A stretch of DNA of 38,277 nucleotides from Planctomycetaceae bacterium (GCA_002724245.1 PBOG01000258.1:1-38277); one strand, 5' to 3'; counted from the first letter of the stretch, positions 8,701 through 17,570 are shown. A program made the numbers and translations. The notes: generated by a model not told the origin, from the letters alone.

Positions 8701-9538
8701 AAAACCCCTGTGACCCGGCGCCACCGATCCGCCCGGTGATCAAGGGCAAAGCGTGTTGGGGCGCGTCCAGGAACTCGTAAGGGTAGCCGTAATGGCCGCC
8801 GTCAATGAGGTGGATCAGGCCATTGGGCCACTGCTTCGAGTCGTCGTCGTTGCCGTAGGCAAAGGCGTCTCCACGGCGATTGATGGCGACCGAGAGTGGA
8901 TTGCGCAATCCACTGGCAACCAGCTCCAGGTCGGTGCCATCAGGTCGCACACGCAGCACGCCACCACCGTGCACGCGTAACGTCTTCCCATCACTTCCCA
9001 CGGCTGCCGGAATACCCTTGTCTCCGAATGGTACATACAGGAACCCGTCCATGCCGAGTCGCATACCGGAAATCACGTGGTCGTTGTAGCCGTTGAAAGC
9101 CGGGTTCCGCGGTCCCAACCCGCGCACCAGGTCAATGCGCTGGTCTGCGCGACCATCTCCGTCGGTATCGCGCAGCGCAGTCAGCAATGGTGCGTGTGCG
9201 ACCAGTAATGTGTCACCGGTCCATTCCAGGCCCATGATCGGGCCCAGATTTTCCGCGAAACGGGTGCGTACCAATTGCCCATTGACGCGACGCAATGTGA
9301 CGATGTAATCAATCGGTTCGGTGGCGGGGCCATTTAGGTCCATTGGATCCTGGGCCAGGAAGAGCAGGCCCTCGGATGTTTCCAGGACCGCAGTCGGCGC
9401 GTGGATCAAAGGTGCTTGCGCAAGCAGTTCGATAGACCACCCAGCGGCAGTTGTTGGCAGCGGCGCAGATTCGGCCGCATCACCAGTGGGCATCCCGCCG
9501 GCCAGCACCAGGACGAGCCAGGGGTACGGCAATCGCAT
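5789..9538 (-). CDS. PVC-type giant c-type cytochrome (dehydrogenase-like propeller, HEAT repeats, heme domain)
   Basis: This 1249-residue exported protein starts with a signal peptide (about 1-21). Residues about 30-375 form the planctomycete membrane-bound-dehydrogenase propeller, related to soluble glucose/sorbosone dehydrogenases (DTDGDGRADQRIDLVRGLG, GASYRLKRRSDVVQAGP). Residues about 385-890 are HEAT repeats, with the pattern EPRVRREAAITLGRI recurring. Residues about 905-1085 are a beta-sandwich resembling a PA14-like module. The C-terminus is a cytochrome c domain with CARCH at 1118-1122 and a downstream SLMPDG whose Met may be the axial heme ligand. GGAGG lies 6 bases before the ATG. 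A DUF1080 gene precedes it by 82 bp on the same strand. The likely role is periplasmic oxidation of a sugar or sugar derivative with electrons passed to heme. The substrate is unknown. Confidence 0.92.
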   Translation of the reverse strand: MRLPYPWLVLVLAGGMPTGDAAESAPLPTTAAGWSIELLAQAPLIHAPTAVLETSEGLLFLAQDPMDLNGPATEPIDYIVTLRRVNGQLVRTRFAENLGPIMGLEWTGDTLLVAHAPLLTALRDTDGDGRADQRIDLVRGLGPRNPAFNGYNDHVISGMRLGMDGFLYVPFGDKGIPAAVGSDGKTLRVHGGGVLRVRPDGTDLELVASGLRNPLSVAINRRGDAFAYGNDDDSKQWPNGLIHLIDGGHYGYPYEFLDAPQHALPLITGRIGGAGSQGFCFEEAGLAPQFRGNLFFADWGLQTLVRFEIEPAGASYRLKRRSDVVQAGPLESFRPFCAAVGGDGNSILLVDWAIPSKLQTGIQRGRLYRLSYQGTDATVPPSAAAPKDVAQALSNLAHPARRVRLVAQRFLTGQDTGNPAALRTLLRTATSAEARRHALWALDRGRETADPLLAELIEDSDPNLRVEALRVIGIRCYSPLAALVVRCLTDEEPRVRREAAITLGRIRVADSVPALLAALDDTDPFVSWSVRRALQRINNWNTEQLVDQLFSRQGTAQRAVVWLLERQWDERVVETWCQVANRASNRKLRATAYRCLADLYLRFPDWDGAWFGTNPLIGNRPVRSETWSVVAGQRIRETFTHNLQQRTDQERVLILEALASIGAAAVDLALPWVDPSMSLPVRRAAIGVLVQFDRPLALQRLANCATTTTEPLALRQLALTGLLANPSETATRALQKLVQCPTTAAALLALSVPALAERGELPAEQLERLLRHRNPDVLVASLQAVHQLEDDKDAQRWQTAVRQHLQHTSRAVQQAAIKASGQHRYQQAIPELVQQFRIAELRTAVIDALATMPAAQALEIYLAGLADQNPTRRRLCRDALQTLRNEVASDLHKRSDLPAAVKAQVERVLLPLQPVTRWRTIGPFPREVTGDVFGQTSMDFSQSHPGADGTPVYWRWTAAEQTSGITTLASYGILSNRAKQLGFDDNNTSRINVFAHTLLTAATAHRAVLSVGSSGSLRIWVNGQQVYRFRDWSGRPFATDEDLIPIRLEQGENELLVQSHVGIGIWQFSVRVSAADEDIDPQRLALSRSPLLRSYALANRGDATRGQHLFFNTRKVRCARCHAVAGRGGQVGPDLAGFAAQFSRTETIDSILAPSRRLANGYTSVILATESGRVLTGLVRNESNVALELVDGEAQVIRLAQEAIEIRRPSQKSLMPDGLVDHLSRTEFADLVEFISSLRSQPPARKSNR

Positions 9539-9620
9539 GGGCGCCTCCGCGCGGTGGAAGTCGTTTGCCAGGGCATCCGAGTTTGCGCGGCAGAAGCTGC
9601 TCGGCGCAGATCTGGCGGTT

Positions 9621-10265
9621 TCAGGGTTTGGCTGGAGTCGCAGCCGCCAGTGGTTTCAATGCCAGATTGCGAAATCGTACCGAACTTCCCGGGTCATGCT
9701 GCTGGAGCGCCAGGTAGCCGCGGCCGATTTTCCTGGGGCCTTCTGCACCTTTCGGTTCGGTATAGTCGACCACAATCTTGCCATTGAGCCGCACGACAAT
9801 GTTTTGCCCCAGGACTCGAATGTGTACCTGGAACCACTCGTTGTCGTGGACCGGCGAGTCGTACAACTTGACGACTGCCCATAAGCTACCCGTCTTGACC
9901 GGATCGCGGTGAGAATTGTTGATTTGCACTTCGTGGCCATCAAAGAACCATCCCTCGGGATGGTGCGCGATGTGGAAATAGATTCCAGAGTTGCCTCCTT
10001 TATTGATCATCACATCGCCCCGGAATTCAAAGTCCTGGAGTTCGCTTTTTGTGTAGTACAAGTGGCTCCGGGCACCACTGCCCACAATGGCACCATCTTT
10101 GACGCTCCAATTTTCAGGGCGTTCATTGGGCTGCCAGCCAGCCAGGGACTTGCCATCGAATATCGAGATCCATCCTTTGTCTTGGGCTGCGTCCTGGGCT
10201 GGCTCCGCTGCGACGAGCGGGTTAACAAGCAGCAACGTGAAGGTGGTGGCGAGCAGATGTCTCAT
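9621..10265 (-). CDS. DUF1080 (3-keto-disaccharide hydrolase domain) secreted protein
   Basis: This 214-residue protein has a signal peptide cleaved near residue 20 (LVAAEP). It is a single concanavalin-like beta-sandwich with hallmarks of DUF1080: GWISIFDGKSLAGW (31-44), WSVKDGAIVGSG (53-64), GGNSGIYFHIA (90-100), GHEVQINN (110-117) and RGYLALQQHD (182-191). Some family members cleave 3-keto-glycosides made by an oxidase; others are uncharacterised. GGGAG lies 9 bases before the ATG. It is upstream of the PVC cytochrome on the same strand, consistent with a joint pathway in which sugar is oxidised and the product cleaved. That functional link is inference. The short C-terminal tail rich in Ala and Pro looks disordered. 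Confidence 0.9.
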   Translation of the reverse strand: MRHLLATTFTLLLVNPLVAAEPAQDAAQDKGWISIFDGKSLAGWQPNERPENWSVKDGAIVGSGARSHLYYTKSELQDFEFRGDVMINKGGNSGIYFHIAHHPEGWFFDGHEVQINNSHRDPVKTGSLWAVVKLYDSPVHDNEWFQVHIRVLGQNIVVRLNGKIVVDYTEPKGAEGPRKIGRGYLALQQHDPGSSVRFRNLALKPLAAATPAKP

Positions 10266-10461
10266 CAGTCCGTACTCCCGGGGTCTTGGCGGAGTGTGTC
10301 GGTTGATCTGACTGGCGCATTACCACCAGTGCCACGTATCCTAACCGCTGGTTCGGCGCGTGCCAATTCGCTGCCGGTGTGGCTTTGTGGGAGGGTGGCG
10401 AAGAACGTGAATCCCAGTCGTTGTTGCCGCCCCCACCAGCGGAAATTGCGGTAGCCAGTTT

Positions 10462-11013
10462 CTAGAGTGGGGGATCGGGTAAGTGTTGCCGCAGTATGGC
10501 CCGCGCGCGCGAAAGTCGGCTGCGCACGGTGCCCAGGGAAATTTGCAGCATCTCGGCGATCGCCTGATAGTCAAAACCCTCGAGTTCCCGCAGTACCAGG
10601 ATAGTCCGGTGTTCTTCGGTCATACGTTCCAGGGCAGTGGACACCTGGTCCGCTAGTTCGAGTCGTTCGAGTCGTTGGCCTGGCGTTTCGGATTGGGTCG
10701 CGCGGTCAAACAGAGGCGCTGTTCCGACTTGATCAGTGGAGACGGTCGGTCGAGTTTGCCGTTTGCGGGTCATTGTCCGGTTAAAGGCGATTCGGTACAG
10801 CCAGGTATAAAAACCGCTCTGACCGCGGAATTGTTTGAGGTTCAGATAGGCTTGAATGAAGGCCTCTTGAACGACATCTTCGGCTTCCGCATGGCACCCT
10901 GTGACATGGACAAAACTGGTGAACAACCGATCCTGGTACCGGCGTACCAGCTGGTCAAAGGCGCTTGCGTCACCGTCAAGCGTTTGCGCGATGAGCCGTC
11001 CCTCGTCGTTCAC
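10462..11013 (-). CDS. ECF-family RNA polymerase sigma factor
   Basis: This 183-residue protein, read from a GTG start at 11013, has sigma region 2 (DQLVRRYQDRLF, then EAEDVVQEAFIQAYLNLKQF and FYTWLYRIAFNRT) and region 4 (MTEEHRTILVLRELEGFDY, AIAEMLQISLGTVRSRLSRA). Regions 1 and 3 are absent, as expected for ECF factors. An upstream in-frame start at 11073 would add 20 residues that do not look like sigma sequence, so I prefer the GTG. No anti-sigma gene is visible next to it: the next gene on this strand is the DUF1080 protein, 196 bp on. Its regulon is unknown; control of the neighbouring secreted redox genes is possible but unsupported. Confidence 0.9.
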   Translation of the reverse strand: MNDEGRLIAQTLDGDASAFDQLVRRYQDRLFTSFVHVTGCHAEAEDVVQEAFIQAYLNLKQFRGQSGFYTWLYRIAFNRTMTRKRQTRPTVSTDQVGTAPLFDRATQSETPGQRLERLELADQVSTALERMTEEHRTILVLRELEGFDYQAIAEMLQISLGTVRSRLSRARAILRQHLPDPPL

Positions 11014-11305
11014 AGACCTGTCGCGCCCGATGAGTATGGAAAAGAAGACCGCGGGAGGCCACCGCGGACACACCCCAAGTGATGGAAAAGGTGGGGCGTC
11101 AGGTGGCCTCGTCTATCATGCGGCGGCAGTCACGGGCTGTCAAACGCGAAACAGCACTCCGGATCTGTCCGGTAGTACGCGTCTGCGACGCCGCCTCACC
11201 AGTCTGAGGCTCAATCTGTCTGATCAGGGGACGAAACAGGTCTCCTATTCCTGCAAGCGGGGCGGTATTGTGCCGAGTACCGATACCAGTAGGCCTTCGT
11301 TCGTG

Positions 11306-12403
11306 TCAGTTCACGGGGACACCACTGGCCTGTAACACTGCCGCCTGGACTGCCAGGTCATGCGCCGGCGGATAGTCCGATTCTTTTTCACCGCGGAGGA
11401 CTTTGGCCAGGTCACGAAAGTCGCCATCGTATCGGCCCCCCAGTGGCTTGAGCGGGATTTCCATTTGCGTGCCTCGTGGGTAGTTGCCCCGGTTTTGTTC
11501 CAGAGTCAGCAGCAACTTGGGTGCCTCCAGGGGTTTGATATCGATGGTTCCTTCGCTCCCACACAGCACAAACTGTCGACGACTGCCACCGGCCACTTCT
11601 ACCACAGCACTACGGATGGTGGCGGTAGCACGCGCGTATTCAAAAACAGCCAGCTGGTTGTCAGCGAGTTGATCGAGATCAGGTCGCGTACGACGTGTAA
11701 AGGATGTGACTTTCTCCGGAGCCCCCATGGCAACGGTCAACGCGTCGATCAGGTGACAGCCCAGTTCAAACATCGTTCCACCCGGATATTCGGCCAGGTT
11801 CTGTCGTGTAGCGGGACCGACTTTCTTGCTGATGACACCATGGGCTTCAAAGGGCTCCCCCAGCCAGCCTTTCCGCAATGCGTTGAACAGGAACGCAAAC
11901 CCTGGGTTGTAGCGGAACATGTAGCCCATTTGAACGGTCAGGCGTTGTCGTGTGGCGTTGTTCAGGACCTTTTTAAAGTCTGACAGGTTCTCGCCAGCCG
12001 GTTTGTCGAGATGGATGTGTTTGCCAGCTGCCACACAGCGGGCTGCAGTTGGAATGAGGTTGCCCACAGTTGTTTCCACAGCGACCAGCGCCAATCCTGG
12101 TGCGTTGAGCATTTGCTCTTCGGTCATGCGTGGAACATCACGGTAGGCAGGTTGGTCCTTTACTGCCGCCCACCGCGCATCGTCAGGTTCGACGACTCCG
12201 ATCACTTCGAATTCGTCACTGAATTTGCGCAGCGTGGACATCTTGCCGCTTGCGTGGGCATGCCTGGTGCCAATCTGTCCGGCCTTGATTTTTTTCTCGG
12301 CTACGCGGTGCGCGCGAGCCTGGCCCGGCCATTTGTTGAGCGCGGCGGCGGCGGCGGCGGATGTGCCGTATTGAAACGCCTGTCGACGGTTAGGAAAGTT
12401 CAT
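11306..12403 (-). CDS. Gfo/Idh/MocA family oxidoreductase with Tat-like leader
   Basis: This 365-residue protein begins with NRRQAFQYG and a run of alanines (5-22), which reads as a twin-arginine export signal. The NAD(P)-binding half contains KAGQIGTRHAHASG (40-53), somewhat unlike the usual GxGxxG, and the family motif DKPAGE (133-138). The C-terminal half has GGTMFELGCHLID (208-220), with His217 in the usual catalytic area. Exported Gfo/Idh proteins with a bound cofactor are common in planctomycetes and usually act on sugars or inositols. AGGA lies about 8 bases upstream of the ATG. It stands between the ApbE-like gene and the ECF sigma gene on the same strand. The substrate is unknown. 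Confidence 0.9.
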   Translation of the reverse strand: MNFPNRRQAFQYGTSAAAAAALNKWPGQARAHRVAEKKIKAGQIGTRHAHASGKMSTLRKFSDEFEVIGVVEPDDARWAAVKDQPAYRDVPRMTEEQMLNAPGLALVAVETTVGNLIPTAARCVAAGKHIHLDKPAGENLSDFKKVLNNATRQRLTVQMGYMFRYNPGFAFLFNALRKGWLGEPFEAHGVISKKVGPATRQNLAEYPGGTMFELGCHLIDALTVAMGAPEKVTSFTRRTRPDLDQLADNQLAVFEYARATATIRSAVVEVAGGSRRQFVLCGSEGTIDIKPLEAPKLLLTLEQNRGNYPRGTQMEIPLKPLGGRYDGDFRDLAKVLRGEKESDYPPAHDLAVQAAVLQASGVPVN

Positions 12404-12570
12404 GCGTCAGATCCTGTGGGTGGGCAAAGTGACAGTCGTCGGATGCGCAGGGTAATCCCTGTCGCTGGGACCTTGGGTGGCAAAGTTCGCACGCGCAGAC
12501 CACATTGTCTGGGATACAGCCGGGAATTGCGACCGGTCTAGCAGGGGTGGCCAACGAATCCCCGATCGGT

Positions 12571-13689
12571 TCATGGTGCCGTGTGTACCTGGTGAGGCAG
12601 CCATTCGCCTGGCGCCAGACCCAGTGTGTGGATTTCGAGTGCTCCACTACGCTGGCCAGACGCGACGAGAATCGCCCCGATGTCGGTATGGTGCTGGCAA
12701 TAGGTTCTGCTGGATTCGTAACCGAGTACAAAAAAGGCGGTCGACAAGGCGTCGGCCAGTGCGGCAGAAGGGGCGAGTACAGTGGCGGAAAGCAGTGTTT
12801 CGGCTGGCCAGCCGGTGCGGGGGTCGAGTACGTGACTGAACCGTCTTCCTTGAAAATGGAAGAATTGATTGGCCGACCCTGAGGTACCCAGGGCGCGATC
12901 GCGCAAGCGAACCTGTCCCAATTCGGTATCCGGTTTGAGTGGGTGTTTCAGGGCGACCAGCCAGCCGTCTGGATGGACAGCGTGACCGGTGCGGTGACCG
13001 GTTGCCAGCACACTGCTACGACCGCCATGAAGCAGAGCACTGGTAACATCGTGATCGCGCAGGATTTCCAGACACTGGTCGAGTGCATAACCTTTGCCGA
13101 TGCCACCAAGATTGACTTCCAGTTTTGGATGACCGAACGCGATGGTGCAATCGCTCGGACCTATTTCCAGCCTGCTGGATCCCACGCAGTCGAGAGCCAG
13201 GTCAATTTCATCTTGCGACGGCAGGCGCCCCTGGCGGCGGTAAAACCCCCACGTCTTGGAAAGTGGTCCGGAGGTGATATCGAAGGCCCCGCTTGTTTCG
13301 TGATAGAGTTCCACGCACTGCGCTAACAACCTGAACAAGTTCGTCGAGACCTGATAAGGGCCCTGGGCGGCGAGTTGATTCAGTGCGCTGACCTCGCTCT
13401 TTGGCTGATACACGCTCAACTGTGCTTCCAGAGAGCTGACTTGTTCCAGGGCAGTGAGTGCCGCTTCGGTACCCAGATCGGCCTCACCGGCGTTGAGTAG
13501 CACTTGGAATTCACAGGCCATGGCGGTGCGACCGACCTGAACCAGGTAACGTGGAGCCTCGGCTTCCACGGGTGTTGGCGTGGACGGTGAGGGCTCAGCC
13601 GGTGCAGGGCTGGGGAGCAGGTTCTCGGCTGCTCGCCAGGCGCTCTTGCCTTGCAGGAAATCACGTCGGCTAGAAGGGCTTTGTGACAT
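12571..13689 (-). CDS. apbE: FAD:protein FMN transferase (ApbE family)
   Basis: This 372-residue protein should covalently attach FMN to Ser/Thr residues of target flavoproteins outside the cytoplasm, using FAD and Mg2+. Family motifs are FDITSGPLSKTWGFYR (136-151), LGGIGKGYALD (194-204), ALLHGGRSSVLATG (218-231), HVLDPRTGWP (286-295) and ADALSTAFFVLG (312-323). The N-terminus has SRRDFLQGK (7-15), like a Tat motif, but the usual hydrophobic stretch is missing and a proline-rich linker (26-46) follows. The export mode is therefore uncertain. No target flavoprotein such as an Nqr/Rnf subunit lies in the window. The next gene on the strand is the Gfo/Idh oxidoreductase, 167 bp away. Confidence 0.92.
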   Translation of the reverse strand: MSQSPSSRRDFLQGKSAWRAAENLLPSPAPAEPSPSTPTPVEAEAPRYLVQVGRTAMACEFQVLLNAGEADLGTEAALTALEQVSSLEAQLSVYQPKSEVSALNQLAAQGPYQVSTNLFRLLAQCVELYHETSGAFDITSGPLSKTWGFYRRQGRLPSQDEIDLALDCVGSSRLEIGPSDCTIAFGHPKLEVNLGGIGKGYALDQCLEILRDHDVTSALLHGGRSSVLATGHRTGHAVHPDGWLVALKHPLKPDTELGQVRLRDRALGTSGSANQFFHFQGRRFSHVLDPRTGWPAETLLSATVLAPSAALADALSTAFFVLGYESSRTYCQHHTDIGAILVASGQRSGALEIHTLGLAPGEWLPHQVHTAP

Positions 13690-13736
13690 GGCAGCAGCTA
13701 GTGGGGCCCCGAACCGTGTCTGCTTGCCGTTACGAT

Positions 13737-15065
13737 TTATTCGTGGCGTAACGCTTCGATGGGATCCATCTGCGCGGCTCGATACGCTGGATAGAGCCCA
13801 AACAGGACTCCAATCACCACCGCGATCCCAAAGGCGAGTGGGATCGATGCGGGCACAATGGTTGGTTCGACATTACGGACCACGCCAGGCAAGTTCGTGA
13901 TCAACTGTGGGGCGTAGGTTTCCAGGACCCAACGCAGCAGTAACACCGACGGTTTGCAGAGATAACCAGCTGCGATACCAATAAAACCGCCGACGCTGGA
14001 CAACACGATCGTTTCCGCGAGAAACTGGCGAACGATGTCGGCACGTTTGGCGCCGATGGCGCGGCGAATGCCAATTTCACGGGTGCGTTCGGTCACGGTG
14101 GCCAGCATGATATTCATGATGCCAATACCACCAACCAGCAACGAAATCCCAGCGATGACACCCATGAAGACCATGAACATCAGCCGTGTGTTCCTGGCCT
14201 GGTCGAGCAGTTCTTTTGGGACGACAACTGCGGTATCGCCGACTTCGTCGTGATGGCTGAGGCTTGTCTTGACGAGCCGCGCCGTCTTCATCACGTTGTC
14301 AATGCTGTTGATTCTCAAGGTGATCTGGTCAAGTTCGATCGTTTGCCCTTCGCGCGATCCGCTGCGCCGGACCACGATCGTGTCACCGATTCTTCGGCGA
14401 ATCGTGGAAATCGGCACGTACACGTCTTTGGAAAAGTCCTGTGCTGAAAGGGATCCGCCCACGGCTGCCGTGGCATCGCGATGTTTCAGGACGCCGACGA
14501 CCTGGTAGTAATCCATGTGGTCCAGGAGGTAGATACGGCGGCCAATAGGATCTTCGAAGGGAAATAACGTGTCGGCAACTTCCTTGGCCAGTACGCAGTG
14601 GTTCTGTTCTAACTTGACCTCAGCCGCAGTGATGAAGTGCCCGCGGTCGACTTCGAGCCGTGTTACTTCCGCGTACTCAGGAACCGACCCAACCAGGCGA
14701 CCGTCGATACTGCGGTCACGGAAACGAATTTCACGTCGCATTTCGCGGATCGGAATGGCACTGGTGATGGTGGGGATTGTCTCGACGAGTTTGTCGTAAT
14801 CGGATCGCAACAATCCATAGGCCAGAATAAAGCTGTTGGCGCCCGAATTGGGAGGATTTACGGGCTTGATCGAACGCACGATGATATTGTCGGCTCCCAG
14901 CCCTTCAATTTGCCGCTGAGCCTCCTGACTGATTCCCTCACCGATCGCGAGTAGCCAGATAACGCTGGCGACGCCGATAAAGATACCCAACACGGTCAGC
15001 GCTGAGCGCATCGGATGGAGCAGCAGGCTCTTGATACCCAGGACAAAAGTTCGCAGGATCAACAT
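13737..15065 (-). CDS. MacB-like ABC transporter permease (FtsX domain)
   Basis: This 442-residue permease has the MacB layout: an N-terminal transmembrane helix (about 16-40, SALTVLGIFIGVASVIWLL), a large periplasmic MacB_PCD domain (about 45-290), and three C-terminal helices of the FtsX domain, with TERTREIGIRRAIGAKRADI between the first two. The C-terminal end AYRAAQMDPIEALRHE is diagnostic. I chose the ATG at 15065 because family members begin at this point; a GTG 42 bp upstream would add residues unlike the family. Neither start has a good Shine-Dalgarno sequence. The ATPase and HlyD-type adaptor genes precede it, giving a tripartite exporter. The cargo is unknown. Confidence 0.92.
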   Translation of the reverse strand: MLILRTFVLGIKSLLLHPMRSALTVLGIFIGVASVIWLLAIGEGISQEAQRQIEGLGADNIIVRSIKPVNPPNSGANSFILAYGLLRSDYDKLVETIPTITSAIPIREMRREIRFRDRSIDGRLVGSVPEYAEVTRLEVDRGHFITAAEVKLEQNHCVLAKEVADTLFPFEDPIGRRIYLLDHMDYYQVVGVLKHRDATAAVGGSLSAQDFSKDVYVPISTIRRRIGDTIVVRRSGSREGQTIELDQITLRINSIDNVMKTARLVKTSLSHHDEVGDTAVVVPKELLDQARNTRLMFMVFMGVIAGISLLVGGIGIMNIMLATVTERTREIGIRRAIGAKRADIVRQFLAETIVLSSVGGFIGIAAGYLCKPSVLLLRWVLETYAPQLITNLPGVVRNVEPTIVPASIPLAFGIAVVIGVLFGLYPAYRAAQMDPIEALRHE

Positions 15066-15150
15066 GGGCAATTCAGGGTCTGGACAGCCGTACAATGAGA
15101 CCACCACCGCGGTGCGGAGGTAGTACGAAAGAGAACCAGCAGGCGTTCAA

Positions 15151-16020
15151 TCAGAGTCCATCTGAGGGTGGAGGTGTCCAACCCAGACTCGTCGGAGGAT
15201 AGGTTGGGGGTGGCGGATCGGTTGCGGGATTGTTCGTCTTCATAGCCTCTTCGGCGGACGAACCGAGCGAGTAATGACCGTAGGTTTCGTTCGCGCGGTC
15301 AAACTCCATCAACCCATCGCGCAGCCGAATGACGCGCTTTGTGAAGGCCGCAACTTCATCTTCGTGCGTCACCATGACGATCGTTTTGCCCGCTTCATTC
15401 AGTTTCATGAACAGGTTGAGAATCTCTTCCGTTGTTTTCGTATCGAGGTTCCCAGTCGGCTCATCTGCCAGTACGAAGAACGGGTCATTCACCAGACTGC
15501 GCGCGATTGCGGCGCGTTGCTGTTGACCACCAGAGAGTTGGGCGGGCCGGTGGCTGAGGCGGTCGCCAAGCCCGACCAGGTCCGCCATTTCTTCACAGTG
15601 CTTGCGGGCGGAGCGACTTAGTCTTCCCTGGTAGTAGAGTGGGACTTCGATATTTTCAACGAGCGTCAATTGAGGGATCAAATTGAACGACTGGAACACA
15701 AATCCAATACGCGTGGCGCGAATGTTGGAAAGTTCGTTATCGCTCATCTGACTGACGTCGTCTGGCCCCATGTAGAGCCTGCCGCCCGTCGGTCGGTCAA
15801 GGCATCCCACCAGGTTCAACAAAGTACTTTTCCCAGAACCCGATGGTCCCATAATGGAGACAAAATCCCCTTCGGGGACTTCGAAGGACACGCCATTTAA
15901 CGCGTGGACGGTTTCCCCTTTGAGGAAATAGTCTTTTTGGAGATCTTCGAGTTTGAGCGCGACATTGTTACGGCTTGCGCTGCTGTTGTAGTTTGCGGTG
16001 GCAATTCCTGGATCGTTCAT
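15151..16020 (-). CDS. MacB/LolD-like ABC transporter ATP-binding protein
   Basis: This 289-residue ATPase has Walker [10 protein letters not shown] (58-66), signature LSGGQQQR (162-169), Walker B FFVLADEP (181-188) followed by TGNLD, and the H-loop His219. TGNLD is typical of the LolD/MacB/FtsE group. After residue 255 there is a proline-rich tail ([20 protein letters not shown]) not present in ordinary members and probably disordered. The ATG overlaps the stop of the adaptor gene by four bases (ATGA), so the two are translationally coupled. It energises the permease encoded next, probably by the mechanotransmission mode known for MacB. Confidence 0.95.
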   Translation of the reverse strand: MNDPGIATANYNSSASRNNVALKLEDLQKDYFLKGETVHALNGVSFEVPEGDFVSIMGPSGSGKSTLLNLVGCLDRPTGGRLYMGPDDVSQMSDNELSNIRATRIGFVFQSFNLIPQLTLVENIEVPLYYQGRLSRSARKHCEEMADLVGLGDRLSHRPAQLSGGQQQRAAIARSLVNDPFFVLADEPTGNLDTKTTEEILNLFMKLNEAGKTIVMVTHEDEVAAFTKRVIRLRDGLMEFDRANETYGHYSLGSSAEEAMKTNNPATDPPPPTYPPTSLGWTPPPSDGL

Positions 16021-17570
16021 TCGGCTCCTCCAGAGGTGGCCAACATTTTTCCAGCGGGCGCTGCATCCAATTGCTGCGAAACGGCTTCCTCTTCCGACGC
16101 CGGTGCTTCGAGATCCGGGAAACCGGAAAAGTCGAACTTTTCAAAGTGTTCCCGAGGGTTCATGACGACTTCGTCGCCTACTTTGATACTGTCGGACGCC
16201 TGTTCATCGATGGCGACCGTTTTGTCATTGGTTGAGGCAAATACAACACGTTTTGTTTGGTATTTCTTTCCTTGCCGAAACAGACAGAATGTCTTGCCAC
16301 GGTGTTCCAGCACGCATTGAACAGGAACCTGCAACGCGTCATTACGGTCATCGACATGGATACGGACTTCCGCGGTCAAGCCGTTGCGAATCGCAGCTGG
16401 TGGGTCGGTGATTTGAATCAAGCAAATGTACTCTTTGGTGTTGGAACTCCACCAGTTACCCGGTTCGGCATACTTGTTGACCTTGCTCACTTCACCCTGG
16501 AGTTTCATATCGCCGAAGGCATCGATGGCAATCTCTACCGGCATGCCCACTTTCACCAGATTGATTCGGTTTTCACTGATCTTGGCCTCGATTTGCATTT
16601 TCCCGGGTGCGGGGAGCCGCAAGATCACCTGACGCTCGCGTACTGCTGCCCCTTTTTCCACAACGAATTCTGCCGAGCTGCGGCTGCTTTGAACATTCGC
16701 ATACACGACTTGTCCATCCTGGGGAGCCTCCACTTTGCAGACCGCGATCTGGTCTCGAATTTCCTTTAATTTCTGTTCTTCCTCTTCAAAACTCAACTTC
16801 TCGTTGTTGTATTGAACTTCATAGGCCTCGATGTCCGTTTCCAGCTGGGTCAACATTTTGGCTTTAGTGAACTCACGCAAGACCTGTAGTTTTTTGTTGC
16901 CCAGTTCCAGATCGTTCTTGGCCGCGTCGACTTTGAATTTCTCGCCTTCCAACTGGAGTGCGTCCAGGAGTCCACGGGCGACCGATCGCTTGACCGAATC
17001 GTAGGAGAGTTCGGCTTTTTTTAGCGTTTCCGTGGAGACAAAGATCTCGTTCTGGATCGTTTTCTCTTCCTGTACAAAGGTCCCTTCCAGATACTCCACT
17101 TTGGCCTGCACGGCCGTATCCAGGAGCGCCTTGGCTTTGATGACGATGGTTTTTTGGGTGTTGGTCAGGATATTTTGCTGGCGCAGTTCATTTTCCAGCA
17201 CACTCGAATCGAAGGAGATTAACCAGTCCCCTTTCTTGACTTGGATACCTTCCTTGACGATGTCGAGGATCGTTGTTGATGGGTTATTTCCACCAGTACG
17301 ATTCTTGACCTCACACTTGATTTCGAAATTGTCCGAACTTTGGACTTCGCCCTGCTCCAGGACGATGTGGGAATAACTTTCACGAACAACTTTCTGGAGG
17401 ATCGGTGTTTCTCCCTCCTCGTTGCCCGAACTCCCAAAAGTGAGCCACAGAACCCCGAGTAGCGCCGCGATGACAACCATAGCGATTAGCAACAAGGCAG
17501 TCACATTTCCGGAGCGGCGTGGTGTGAAACGGACATCTGATTCACCAGCAGCGGAGCGGGTTGAGTGCAT
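16017..17570 (-). CDS. HlyD/MacA-like periplasmic adaptor protein
   Basis: This protein of about 517 residues has an N-terminal membrane anchor (about 22-45), a split biotinyl-lipoyl domain, a long coiled-coil hairpin (about 120-285, rich in Lys, Glu and Gln) and a beta-barrel region (VEIAIDAFGDMKLQGEVSKV). That is the membrane-fusion-protein layout. It should link the MacB-like ABC pair to an outer-membrane exit or release cargo into the periplasm. The ATG at 17570 has AAGGTG 7 bases upstream and is preferred over a GTG 9 bp earlier. First gene of the adaptor-ATPase-permease operon. No outer-membrane TolC-like gene is next to it. The acidic, alanine-rich C-terminus looks unstructured. Confidence 0.9.
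   Translation of the reverse strand: MHSTRSAAGESDVRFTPRRSGNVTALLLIAMVVIAALLGVLWLTFGSSGNEEGETPILQKVVRESYSHIVLEQGEVQSSDNFEIKCEVKNRTGGNNPSTTILDIVKEGIQVKKGDWLISFDSSVLENELRQQNILTNTQKTIVIKAKALLDTAVQAKVEYLEGTFVQEEKTIQNEIFVSTETLKKAELSYDSVKRSVARGLLDALQLEGEKFKVDAAKNDLELGNKKLQVLREFTKAKMLTQLETDIEAYEVQYNNEKLSFEEEEQKLKEIRDQIAVCKVEAPQDGQVVYANVQSSRSSAEFVVEKGAAVRERQVILRLPAPGKMQIEAKISENRINLVKVGMPVEIAIDAFGDMKLQGEVSKVNKYAEPGNWWSSNTKEYICLIQITDPPAAIRNGLTAEVRIHVDDRNDALQVPVQCVLEHRGKTFCLFRQGKKYQTKRVVFASTNDKTVAIDEQASDSIKVGDEVVMNPREHFEKFDFSGFPDLEAPASEEEAVSQQLDAAPAGKMLATSGGAE

Noticed and set aside
12390-12731. Cys/His-rich stretch in a minus-strand frame (CACELCH, then CASDDCHFAHP) that could look like a metal-binding protein
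   Set aside because: It is mostly the wrong frame of the apbE gene, with no family-like spacing to a known cluster motif. Most likely chance.
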